Assembly (NCBI GenBank): GCA_039707655.1
Contig: CM077665.1
Coordinates: 138,651,148-138,715,147 of the forward strand
DNA length: 64,000 bases
Reading direction: 5' to 3'
DNA from: Elymus sibiricus
Taxonomy: Eukaryota > Streptophyta > Magnoliopsida > Poales > Poaceae
Shown here in pieces: positions 55,501 to 64,000 of the stretch. Numbering within the stretch: the stretch's first letter is position 1; every line of letters starts with the position of its first letter. The notes under the pieces are model-generated. The model saw only the letters and a list, made by a program, of their open reading frames with translations. It had not been told where the DNA came from and made no database searches. A program made the translations under genes and the position numbers.

Positions 55501-55854
55501 CCTCATTGCATATGACAAGTATCTATCATATTATATTCAGTTGCCTAGGGACAATCTTTCTCTTGCATTACACAAAAAGTTTTCTACTAAGTTATTTACT
55601 TTTATTGTTCTTTTATTAAAACAGCACCTAACTTTTATTTCCACGTTCTTTATTTTCTTGCAAAGTACTTCTAGTTTCCCGCAAAGTAGTTTCATACTTG
55701 TTCTTGGTAAAGCAAGCATTAGCGTGCGTAGAGTTGTATCGGTGGTCGATAGAACTTGAGGGAATATTTGTTCTACCTTTAGCTCCTCGTTGGGTTCGAC
55801 ACTCTTAGTTATCGAAAAAGGCTACAAACGATCCCCTACACTTGTGGGTTATCA
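52541..55854 (+). repeat. 5' LTR of the nested element, interrupted
   Basis: 3314 bp, reduced to about 1520 bp when the solo LTR at 53123-54911 and one GAGGC are removed. That matches the 1515-bp 3' LTR. Confidence 0.92.
53123..54911 (+). mobile_element. Solo LTR of the BARE1/WIS/Angela copia group
   Basis: 1789 bp from TGTTGGAAATATGCCCTAGA to CAACGTTCCCCAACA, with the perfect duplication GAGGC at 53118-53122 and 54912-54916. The start sequence and length are those of this abundant Triticeae copia group. No internal region remains, so it arose by LTR-LTR recombination. It is the innermost insertion of the nest. Confidence 0.95.
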
Positions 55855-55865
55855 AGACCTTTTTA

Positions 55866-55883
55866 TGGCGCCGTTGCCGGGGA
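55866..55883 (+). other. Primer binding site of the nested element
   Basis: TGGCGCCGTTGCCGGGGA begins 11 bases after the 5' LTR end and is the same primer class as the 67-8333 element. Confidence 0.85.
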
Positions 55884-55978
55884 GCAATAGCGTGGGGTGA
55901 ATATTCTCGTGTGTGCTTGTTTGCTTTATCACTAAGTAATTTTTATTTCCTGTTATTAGTTGTTTTATATCTTTAGTT

Positions 55979-57330
55979 ATGGATATGGAACACGAAACAC
56001 CAAAAAAATTAGTGGTACTTGCTACTCATGGAGATGGGGAACCTCTTAAAACCCTCGATGCTAGTTATGTGCAAAGAATTAAATACTACTTTGATAATCC
56101 TGAGAAGACCCCATTCAACTTGATAATGGGAGTAATGTTGGATCAACGTGAATACTTTAGAGATTATCGCTTGACTCAAAAAGGGGAATTGTTATGGGAT
56201 CAAATTCATATGTTGCATTGGTATGCTCGGGAGCTATGCTTGAGATATGATATTACTTGTTGCTCTAGGATGAACGCTCCACACCTTCCCTTTTCATGCA
56301 AATTTAATGATAATGAAACCTTAGCTTCTTATGCTAAAGGTATTTATGATTACTATGATGTGGAACAAATAGAAGAATTTGTTGCTTTTAAAGGTGCTTA
56401 TGAAGTTGCTTCTTTGATGGAAAAGTATGATGATGTTTCTTACGAATCTGAAAATCTTGCCATACTTAAAGATTGCTATGAGAATTATGATTGCAATGCT
56501 GATATTATTGAATTTATTGAAAGAATGTCCGCTGCCTTGGAAGAGACTAATATTTTGTAGGGACCTATGGAAGAAGAAGTTGCTGAAACTGTGAGCTCAT
56601 TAGATGAAGAAGATGAGGAGGAGAGTGAAGAACAAAAGGAGGAAGAGCGGATTAGCTACCCGTGCCCACCTTCTAATGAGAGTAACTCTTCAACTCATAC
56701 ATTGTTTAATTACCCTTCGTGCTTACCGAAGGATGAATGCTATGATGACTGCTATGATAATTGCTATGATCCCTTGGATTCATTTAAAATATCCCTTTTT
56801 GATGAACTTGATGCTTGCTATGCTTGTGGCCATGATGCCAATATGAATTATGCTTATGAAGATGAACTTGCTATAGTTCCTTATGTTAAGCATGAAATTT
56901 TTACTATTGCACCACACATGATAGTCCTATTATCTTTTTGAATTCTCCCAACTACACTATATCAGTGAAGTTTGCTCTTATTAAGGATTATATAGATGGG
57001 TTGCGTTTAGCTACTACACATGATGATTTTGATGAATATAATATGCATGTGCTTGCTGTTCCTACTTACAATTATTATGAGGGAGGAACTACATCTTCAC
57101 CTCTCTATGTTTCCAATACTATAAAATTGCAAGAAACCGTTTATACTATGCATTGGCTTTTACTTAATGTGCATGAATTGTTCTTGTATGACATGCCGAT
57201 GCATAGGAAGAGAGTTAGACTTCATTGTCACATGATATATATCATTTTGTGCTCACTACTAAATTACAAATCATTTTTAATTAAAATTGGCTTTGATATA
57301 CCTTGGGATCTGGGTGGATCCATTACTTGA
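55979..57330 (+). pseudogene. Unknown retroelement-encoded protein, one stop and one frameshift
   Basis: Three consecutive open stretches make one former protein of about 440-450 residues. 55979-56560 runs from ATG (MDMEHETPKK) to TAG at 56558. The same frame continues at 56567-56941. A one-base shift near 56915-56935 leads into 56938-57330. Segment 1 is helical and acidic with aromatic residues (FDNPEKTPFNLIMGVMLDQR). Segment 2 contains a Glu-rich run and a Cys/Tyr/Asp cluster (DECYDDCYDNCYDPLD, YACGHD). Segment 3 is Tyr/Leu-rich. I see no capsid, zinc-knuckle, protease or polymerase signature. Its place directly after the leader is where gag normally sits, so a structural or packaging role is conceivable, but the family is not recognised. 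Confidence 0.6.
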
Positions 57331-60267
57331 GCATTTTATGCCTAGCTTAATGGCTTTAAAGAAAGCGCTGCCAGGGAGACAACCCGGAAGTTTTAGAGAG
57401 TCATTTATTTCTGTTGTGTGCTTTTATAAAGTATAAAAACAAAAAAAAATATAGAGTGGAACCTAAAATTTCACAAAAGGAAAGGTGAAAGTGAGAAGAG
57501 ATGATGAGCATCATTGAAGTGGGGGCTAGCCTTGAACTTTTGTTCATGCCCATGGAAACTTTGTGAATCTTGAATCACGGAAACTTTTACAACAAAAATA
57601 ATTATACCCTTGTACAAATCCATTGTATTATAAAAATAGTGTGACAAGATTTGCCTTTAGGATGTTTAAATTGCTTGTTTGATGTGTGCTGTGCAAAAAC
57701 AGAAACTTTTGCCATAGTGTTTGAATTTTAATATTTTACTGGAGCGTGTAAAAATTCTGAAATTTTTACACAGTACTGTTATGCAAATCATTTCTCACAT
57801 CCTAATTTTTCAGAATTTTTTGATCTACAGAAGTATACGTGTGTACAAATATTTACAGACTGTCTTGTTTTTCACTGATTGTTGTTATAGATGCTTTGTG
57901 TGCTTATGTTTGTATTCTTGTTGAGCCCCGTTGACTTGGGAGCCATAGAATTATGATAGCATATAGTGGGTAATGTTAGATTATAATTATGCAATAATTT
58001 TATGGCAAGACATGATGGGATTTGGTGTTATGTGTACTAACGGATCTCACAAATTTTCTGTTAAGTTTTGTGTGATTGAAGTTTTCAAGTTTTGGGTGTT
58101 ATCACAATGAGAAGGTATAAGGAGCAGCAAGAGCCTAAGCTTGGGGATGCCTAAGGCACCCCAAGGTAATATTCTAGGAAGACTCAAGCGTCTAAGCTTG
58201 GGGATGCCCCGGGAAGGCATCCCCTCTTTTATTCCAAATCATCGGTATGTCACTTGGAGCTATATTTTTATTCATCACATGATATGCGTAAAATCTTGGA
58301 GCGTCTTTTGTGTTTAGTTTTCACTTTTCTTTTATGCACCATGCTGGTATGAGATAGTCCATGGTTGATTTATAGAATGCTCATTGCACTTCACTTATAT
58401 CTTTTGAGTATGGCTTTATAGAATGCTTCATGTGCTTCACTTATATCATTTGAAGTTTGGATTGCCTGTTTCTCTTCACATAGAAAACCGTTATTCATAG
58501 AATGCTCTTTTGCTTCACTTATATTTATTAGAGCATGGTCTTTTGTAGAAAGAATTAAACTATCTTGCTTTACTTATATCTATTTAGAGAGTCAATAGGA
58601 ATTGGTCATTCACATGGTTAGTCATAAAATCCTACATAAAACTTATGGATCAGTGAATATGATATGTTTGATTCCATGCAATAGTTTTGCGATATAGAGA
58701 TGATAATATGTGGGAGGTACTAGTGGATGATCGTGTTTAGTAAGATATTGGTGTTAAGGTTTGTGATTCCCTAAGCATGCATGTATAGTCTCCCGTTATG
58801 CTAGGAAGTTGGAGCACAATTTATTCTTGATTGTCTATCTTTGTGTGATGGTCGGGGGCGCGCGATGGTTAACTCCTACCAACCTCCCCCCTAGGAGCAT
58901 GCGTAGTAATACTTTGCTTCGAGAGAGCTAATAAAACTTTTGCAATAAGTATGTGAGTTCTTTATGACTAATGTGAGTCCATGGATTATACGCACTCTTA
59001 CCTTTCCGCAATTTGCTAGCCTCTACGGTACCGTGCATTGCCCTTTCTCACCTCGAGAGTCGGTGCAAACTTCACCGGTGCATCCAAACCCCGTGATATG
59101 ATATGTTCTATCACACATAAGCCTTATTATATCTTCCTCAAAACAGCCACCATACCTACCTATATTATGGCATTTCCATTGCCATTCTGAGATATATTGC
59201 CATGCAACTTTCACCGCTTCCGTTTTAATGACTTGAGCATTCATTGTCATATTGCATTACATGATCGTAAGATAGCTAGTATGATGTTTTCATGGCTTGT
59301 CTGTTTTGATATCTTTGCTACGCTAGATCATTGCATTCATATAGAGTCATACTTTGTTCTACTATTGTTGTAGTATTGAGTTGTAAGTAAATAGAAGTGT
59401 GATGATCATCATTATTCATTATTAGAGCATGCCCCAGTGATGAAAGGATGATGGAAACTATGATTCCCCCACAAGTCGGGATGAGGCTCCGGACAAAGAA
59501 AAAAAAGGGAAACAGAAAAAAAAGGAAAAGGAAAAAAAAGAAAAAAGAAAAGAAAAAAAATTGAAAGAAGTAGAAGGGGCATGCTAATTCCACACTTGTG
59601 CTTCAAAGTAGCACCATGTTTTTCATATAGAGAGTCTCCTGTGTTGTCACTTTCATATACTAGTGGGTATTTTTCATTATAGAGTTAGATGCATACCCAC
59701 TTAGTTTTTATATTGAGCTTTCATACACTTACAGCTCTTAGTGCATCCGTTGCATGGCAATCCCTACTCCTCGCATTGATATCTATTGATGGGCATCTCA
59801 ATAGCCCGTTGATACGCTGAGTTGATGCGGGACTTTCTTCTCCACTTTTTACCCCTTTGAAACCTACCACCATATTCTATTCCACCCATAGTGCTATATC
59901 CATGGCTTGCGCTCATGTATTGCGTAAGAGTTGAAAATGCGAAAGCGCGTTAAAAGTATGAACCAATTGCTTGGCTGACACCGGGGTAGTACATGATTTA
60001 TACTTTGTGTTAAGAAGACAGAGCTTGACAAGGCTATATGATTTTGTACGGATAGCGTTCTTTAGCCTTGATATTTTGAAAGACATGATTGTTTGTTGGG
60101 ATGCCTGAGTATTAATGTCTTTATGTCAAAACTAGACTATTGCTTTGAATCACTCGTGTCTTAATATTCATGCCATGATTAGATATAAGATCAAGATTAT
60201 GCTAGTTAGCATTCCACATCAAAAATTATCTTTTTTATCATTTACCTACTCGAGGACGAGCCGGAAT
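57331..60267 (+). other. Non-coding 3' internal region of the nested element
   Basis: No gene. Holds two copies of the polypurine 15-mer (58136-58150, 58193-58207), a GGGGATGCC/GGCATCCCC hairpin (58200-58224), four CTTCACTTATATCT-type repeats (about 58388, 58433, 58512, 58568) and a purine tract (59494-59572). Corresponding features occur in the 67-8333 element. Confidence 0.7.
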
Positions 60268-60282
60268 TAAGCTTGGGGATGC
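60268..60282 (+). other. Polypurine tract of the nested element
   Basis: TAAGCTTGGGGATGC directly abuts the 3' LTR at 60283. Confidence 0.85.
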
Positions 60283-61797
60283 TGATATATCTCCGTCGTA
60301 TCTATAATTTTTGATTGTTTCATGCCAATATTATACAATTTTCACATATTTTTGGCAACATTTTATATGATTTATTGGACTAACATATTGATCCAGTGCC
60401 CAGTGCCAGTTCCTGTTTGTTGCATGTTTTTTGTTTCGCAGAATATCCATATCAAACGAAGTCCAAACGCGATAAAAATTTATGGAGATTTTTTGGAATA
60501 TTTGTGAATTTTGAGAAGTGGAATCAATGCAAACGGAAGCCCACAGCAAGCACGATACACCAGGGCGCGGCCAGAGGGCCCAAGCGCGCCCTGGTGGGTT
60601 GTGCCCACCTCGTAAGTCGGTTGGAGCTCTCCTTCGGGCGCAAGGAAGCTAATTTTTGGATAAAAATCCCCTCAAAATTTCTGCCCGATCGGAGTTACGG
60701 ATCTCCGGGAATATAAGAAATGGTTTTCGGCCAGAAAACAGGAACGCGAAACAGAAGAGAACAGAGGGGGGGATCCAATCTAGGAGGGGCTCCTGCCGCT
60801 CCGCTGCCATGGAGGCCATGGACCAGATGGGGAACTCTCCTCCCATTTAGGGGGGAGGCCAAGGAAGAAGGAGGAGGGGGGCTCTCTCCCCCTCTCTCCC
60901 GGTGGCGCCGGAACGCCGCCGGGGCAATCATCGTGACGGCAATCTACTCCAACAACTTCGCCGCCGTCAACACCAACTCTCTCCCCTCTATGCAGCGGTG
61001 TAACACCTCTCTTCCCCGCTGTATTCTCTACTTAAACATGGTGCTCAACTCCATATATTATTCCCCAATGATATTTGGCTATCCTATGATGTTTGAGTAG
61101 ATCTCTTTTGTCCTATGGGTTAATTGTGGTATGATGTTATGGATGTGAGTTGTATGTTGATATGGTGCTGTCCTATGGTGCCCTCCATGTCATGCAAACG
61201 TGAGGGATCCCCGTTGTAGGGTGTTGCAATATGTTCATGATTTGCCAATGGTGGGTTGCTTGAGTGACAGAAACATAAACCCGAGTAGGTGGGTTGTTGC
61301 GTATGGGAGTAAAGGGGACTTGGTACTTAATGCTATGGTTGGGTTTTACCTTAATGAACTTTGGTACTTGCGGATGCTTGCTAGAGTTCCAATCATAAGT
61401 TCATATGATCCAAGTACGGAAAGTGTGTTAGCGTATGCCTCTCCCTCATTGCATATGACAAGTATCTATCATATTATATTCAATTGCCTAGGGACAATCT
61501 TTCTCTTGCGTTACACAAAAAGCTTTCTACTAAGTTATTTACTTTTATTATTCTTTTATTAAAACAGCACATAACTTTTATTTCCACGTTCTTTATTTTC
61601 TTGCAAAGTACTTCTAGTTTCCCGCAAAGTAGTTTCATACTTGTTCTAGGTAAAGCAAGCATTAGCGTGCGTAGAGTTGTATCGGTGGTCGATAGAACTG
61701 GAGGGAATATTTTTTCTACCTTTAGCTCCTCGTTGGGTTCGACACTCTTACTTATCAAAAAAGGCTACAAACGATCCCCTACACTTGTGGGTTATCA
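60283..61797 (+). repeat. 3' LTR of the nested element
   Basis: 1515 bp, TGATATATCTCC to GGTTATCA, closely matching the uninterrupted parts of 52541-55854. Confidence 0.94.
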
Positions 61798-61802
61798 CTA
61801 AG

Positions 61803-62569
61803 ATATATGCTCGCAAATGAAGCTATGCAGAGTATGTATCACTAAAGTGCACAAGTAGCGTAGCCCGACAATACTCAATGGCTAGTCTCGATAGGCAAGT
61901 AACGCAAATAGGCTCGAGGTAACAATGCAAGGGCAAGGGTATACAACAGGAAAGAGTCGTCGCGGTTACCGTCCTTGCTTACGAATTGGTTTGAACAAAG
62001 AGGTGGTTGTGACGATCCGGGGCGATGATGAGCGGCGATGTTGATGAAGAACCACTCCTAATTAGCCGAAACACCTTAGGAAGTGGCGGGGCTCGCGACA
62101 CAAAATCTCAAATGCAAGGGTTGTGGAAGAAATGGTGGAGGAAACAATGCGGAAGAAATGGCGGAGAAACAAAAAAATTCGGGGAAAAATTCAGTTTCGA
62201 CAGAGTTGGCCGGACGTTCGGAGGCGGCCGGTCGTCCGTAAGGGGCCGGACGTCCGTAGATGGCCGGTCGTCTGTAGCCTGCGGGCTGGACCAGTTCACC
62301 AGGGAGCGAAGAACTCGAAAAGGGAAGAAAAATTTGGGCAAAATTGCGGCGATTTTGCGTATGAAATTGATGGGGATGGTGAGGGAAAGGTAGATCCACT
62401 AGTCCACAATGAAATCCACGGATCAAAATCAAAAAAATCTCCTCAAATCAAACGAATCCAAGAAATTTGGTATGGCTATTTTTTGTGGGGATTTTTGAAA
62501 TTAGGTCAAAACAAAACAAAATTGGCAAGAAAACGAAGGGGGAGACTCCAAATTCATGAGAAACCTTGG
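61803..62569 (-). other. Gypsy leader, LTR-proximal half
   Basis: Untranslated leader of the large gypsy element. It carries extra palindromic motifs of the LTR type (GGACGTTCGG, GGTCGTCCG, GGACGTCCG) at about 62211-62272. Confidence 0.65.
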
Positions 62570-62584
62570 CTCTTGATACCAATA
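62570..62584 (-). other. Primer binding site, initiator-Met type
   Basis: Next to the 5' LTR the minus strand reads TATTGGTATCAAGAGCC. TGGTATCA(A)GAGC is the usual complement of plant initiator methionine tRNA. Confidence 0.8.
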
Positions 62585-63615
62585 TGATACGGGGCACGCC
62601 CGTGTGCGTCGATCTTTCACGAATTGGAGGGGAATTTCACGAGGGACATGAAGAACACGAGAGGAAATCACAAACTCAAGGACAATCTTCGATTATACAT
62701 CCACTAGAAACACACGAACACACGAGTCACAAGATCCACAATCAACAAAAGGATATACGTAACGATAGTCTCGTCACTCCAAAGGAGGAGGTCTGGAATC
62801 CCTTAGGATCTTCCCTTAGAGGGGCCTTGGCATCACTTGGTTCTTCTCTCAATGGAGGGCAATCTCCGTGGGAGAAGGAAGTAATGGAGCTTTGCTCAAT
62901 AAAAAGTATCTGCAAAACAAAGCTAACCCTAGAGAGATGAGGGAGGGGAGTTTATATAGTCTTAGGCGAAAGGAGGGGGTACATGGGCCTAGGCCCGTAG
63001 TCCTGTGCGCAGACAGGGTCCGGACGTCCGGACGGGGTCGGACGTCCGACGGCTCAAGACGGTCCGGACGTCCGGAGGAGGCCGGACATCCGGAAGTTCG
63101 GTGCGGGAGCGCCTGGGCCGGAATTCCGGGCGTAGTCGGACGTCTAGGGCTCGGTCGTCCGTAGGCGTTGGAGCGGGAGCCCTGGCGCCAGATTTCCGGG
63201 ATGGCTCGGACGTCCGTGCGTTGGAGCGTGTCGGTCGTCCTGGCTGGGTCGGTCGTCCGTGTGCTGTAGGGTCCTGCTGGCCTTCGGGTTGGGACGACTC
63301 CAGGTGCCGGACGTCCGGGGTGTTATGGTCGTCCGAGAGCTGGGGCTTGATCTCAGCTCCTTCCTTTTCCTTCCAAGCTTGACGTCCTTCGTGTCCGCTT
63401 CCATGTCTCACGTCCGAGCACCTGAGTATACAAAGAACTTCCGTCTGAGGTAGTGACCATGTCTCGAGTGGATCAAACGGTGATCGAGCAAGGAGAGATG
63501 TCACCTCGGTTTCCATAGCGCGTGCACGGGCTCTTGTCATGTGACCACTTGAGGGTTGGCTTGATGGCTTGATGGTGTAGACTTTATGGAGATGATGGAG
63601 GGATGCTCCTCATCA
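62585..63615 (-). repeat. 5' LTR of the large gypsy element
   Basis: 1031 bp, homologous to 45764-46768, with a few small indels in the palindrome array (for example an extra repeat unit near 63073). Confidence 0.93.
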
Positions 63616-63620
63616 GAACC

Positions 63621-64000
63621 TCCCAGCGTGAACCAACGCTACGACCAGCCTGCACCTTCTTCCTGCTGGGCCTTTGCTCGTACTTCAATAATTGAAATAT
63701 TCAGAAGTGGCAGAAGTTTACCAAGTAATTAGATGCAATTGAAAGGTGAAAAAGTAAGCACTAAGCAGTTGTAAAATAGAAAAAAAATGCAAGATACTGG
63801 AGTACAATAATTCAGAAATTATATCAACATAAGAACCTGAAAAAGCCTTTGAGTATAACTCATTGATCAGTCATGGAAATGCACCTACACATCTTGTGCC
63901 CCTAAAAACACCTAGACATCTGGTACAAAATAACAATTTATCAGAACCATGGTATTTAAACAACATATATAGATTAAAGAGGTAGAATTTTCATTTTAAA
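63621..64000. other. AT-rich host flank, possible exon fragment at its left edge
   Basis: 63621-63695 is GC-richer and on the minus strand reads without stops (KYEQRPSRKKVQAGRSVGSR). It is followed by AT-rich, intron-like DNA to 64000. This could be part of an exon disrupted by the 45764-63615 element, but no clear splice border or homologue is recognised. Confidence 0.3.

Larger units (their letters stand above)
52541..61797 (+). mobile_element. Nested non-autonomous gypsy element with unknown ORF
   Basis: 5' LTR 52541-55854 (itself interrupted), 3' LTR 60283-61797, perfect duplication CTAAG at 52536-52540 and 61798-61802. The LTRs open TGATACGTCTCC/TGATATATCTCC and end GGTTATCA, related to the 67-8333 element. 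The internal region encodes an unrecognised protein instead of gag-pol (55979-57330), followed by a long non-coding 3' region sharing motifs with the other copies. Inserted into the leader of the large gypsy element. Confidence 0.93.
45764..63615 (-). mobile_element. Ty3/gypsy element, 17.9 kb including a nested insertion
   Basis: 3' LTR 45764-46768, gag-pol 46766-51839, leader 51840-52535 plus 61803-62584, primer site next to 62584, 5' LTR 62585-63615. The target duplication GAACC at 45759-45763 and 63616-63620 is perfect, proving both ends belong to one insertion. Without the nested 9.26-kb element and one copy of its duplication it is about 8.6 kb. The primer site (TTGGTATCAAGAGCC on the minus strand) is of the initiator-Met type. 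Eight internal stops and a frameshift make it non-autonomous. Confidence 0.94.

Noticed and set aside
63621..63695. A new host gene exon next to the large gypsy element
   Set aside because: The frame is short, splice borders are weak and no homologue is recalled, so it is only mentioned as possible in the flank entry.

Overview
The window is nuclear DNA of a Triticeae grass (wheat, Aegilops or barley type). The evidence is the nested LTR retrotransposons with Triticeae-style LTR ends (gypsy LTRs opening TGATACGTCTCC, a copia LTR opening TGTTGGAAATATGCCC and closing CCCCAACA), Stowaway MITEs with CTCCCTCCGT ends and TA duplications, and GC-rich low-intron grass genes. There are no bacterial features.

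Layout. (1) 1-17380 is a retrotransposon nest. The 3' end of a plus-strand gypsy pol is split by a complete minus-strand gypsy element (67-8333, 5-bp duplication GACGA) carrying only gag-protease. The outer element's own 3' LTR is split by a solo LTR (11092-12659, duplication GCTAC). A truncated element of the same LTR group (13132-16480, with a hairpin MITE) and an older LTR remnant follow. (2) 17390-33450 is a locally duplicated gene block. Three minus-strand genes encode secreted PELPK-type proline-rich proteins (stops at 17743, 22875 and 31979). They share 5' and 3' flanks, and the spacers have been invaded by LINEs, a Mutator-like element, a PIF/Harbinger element carrying an ORF, MITEs and a rearranged copia element. 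(3) 33471-37220 holds a TAA-flanked element carrying a spliced GRF-type zinc-finger ORF, a long-TIR MITE and gene remnants. (4) 37511-41946 is an eight-exon minus-strand gene for an RRM nucleolar protein of the NIFK/Nop15 type. Its 2.6-kb intron 7 contains a LINE with a 15-bp target duplication and a palindrome-rich element. (5) 43828-44613 is a fourth, diverged proline-rich gene with an internal TAG. (6) 45764-63615 is a 17.9-kb minus-strand gypsy element (duplication GAACC). Its gag-pol is open apart from eight internal stops and one frameshift. A plus-strand gypsy element (52541-61797, duplication CTAAG) sits in its leader, and that element's 5' LTR holds a BARE1/WIS/Angela-type solo LTR (53123-54911, duplication GAGGC). 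(7) 63616-64000 is AT-rich host flank.

Host genes here are four cell-wall-type proline-rich proteins and one ribosome-biogenesis RRM protein; nearly everything else is mobile DNA. Because the PELPK genes are duplicated together with their flanks, several insertions can be checked against an empty site in a paralogue. The points most worth a second look are: internal copies of the polypurine-tract 15-mer in the TGATACGTCTCC-type elements; an array of GGACGTCC palindromes upstream of the TATA box in the large gypsy LTR; an antisense B3-like ORF downstream of a gypsy pol; patchwork filler DNA at a copia deletion junction; and ORFs carried by two TAA-flanked elements.
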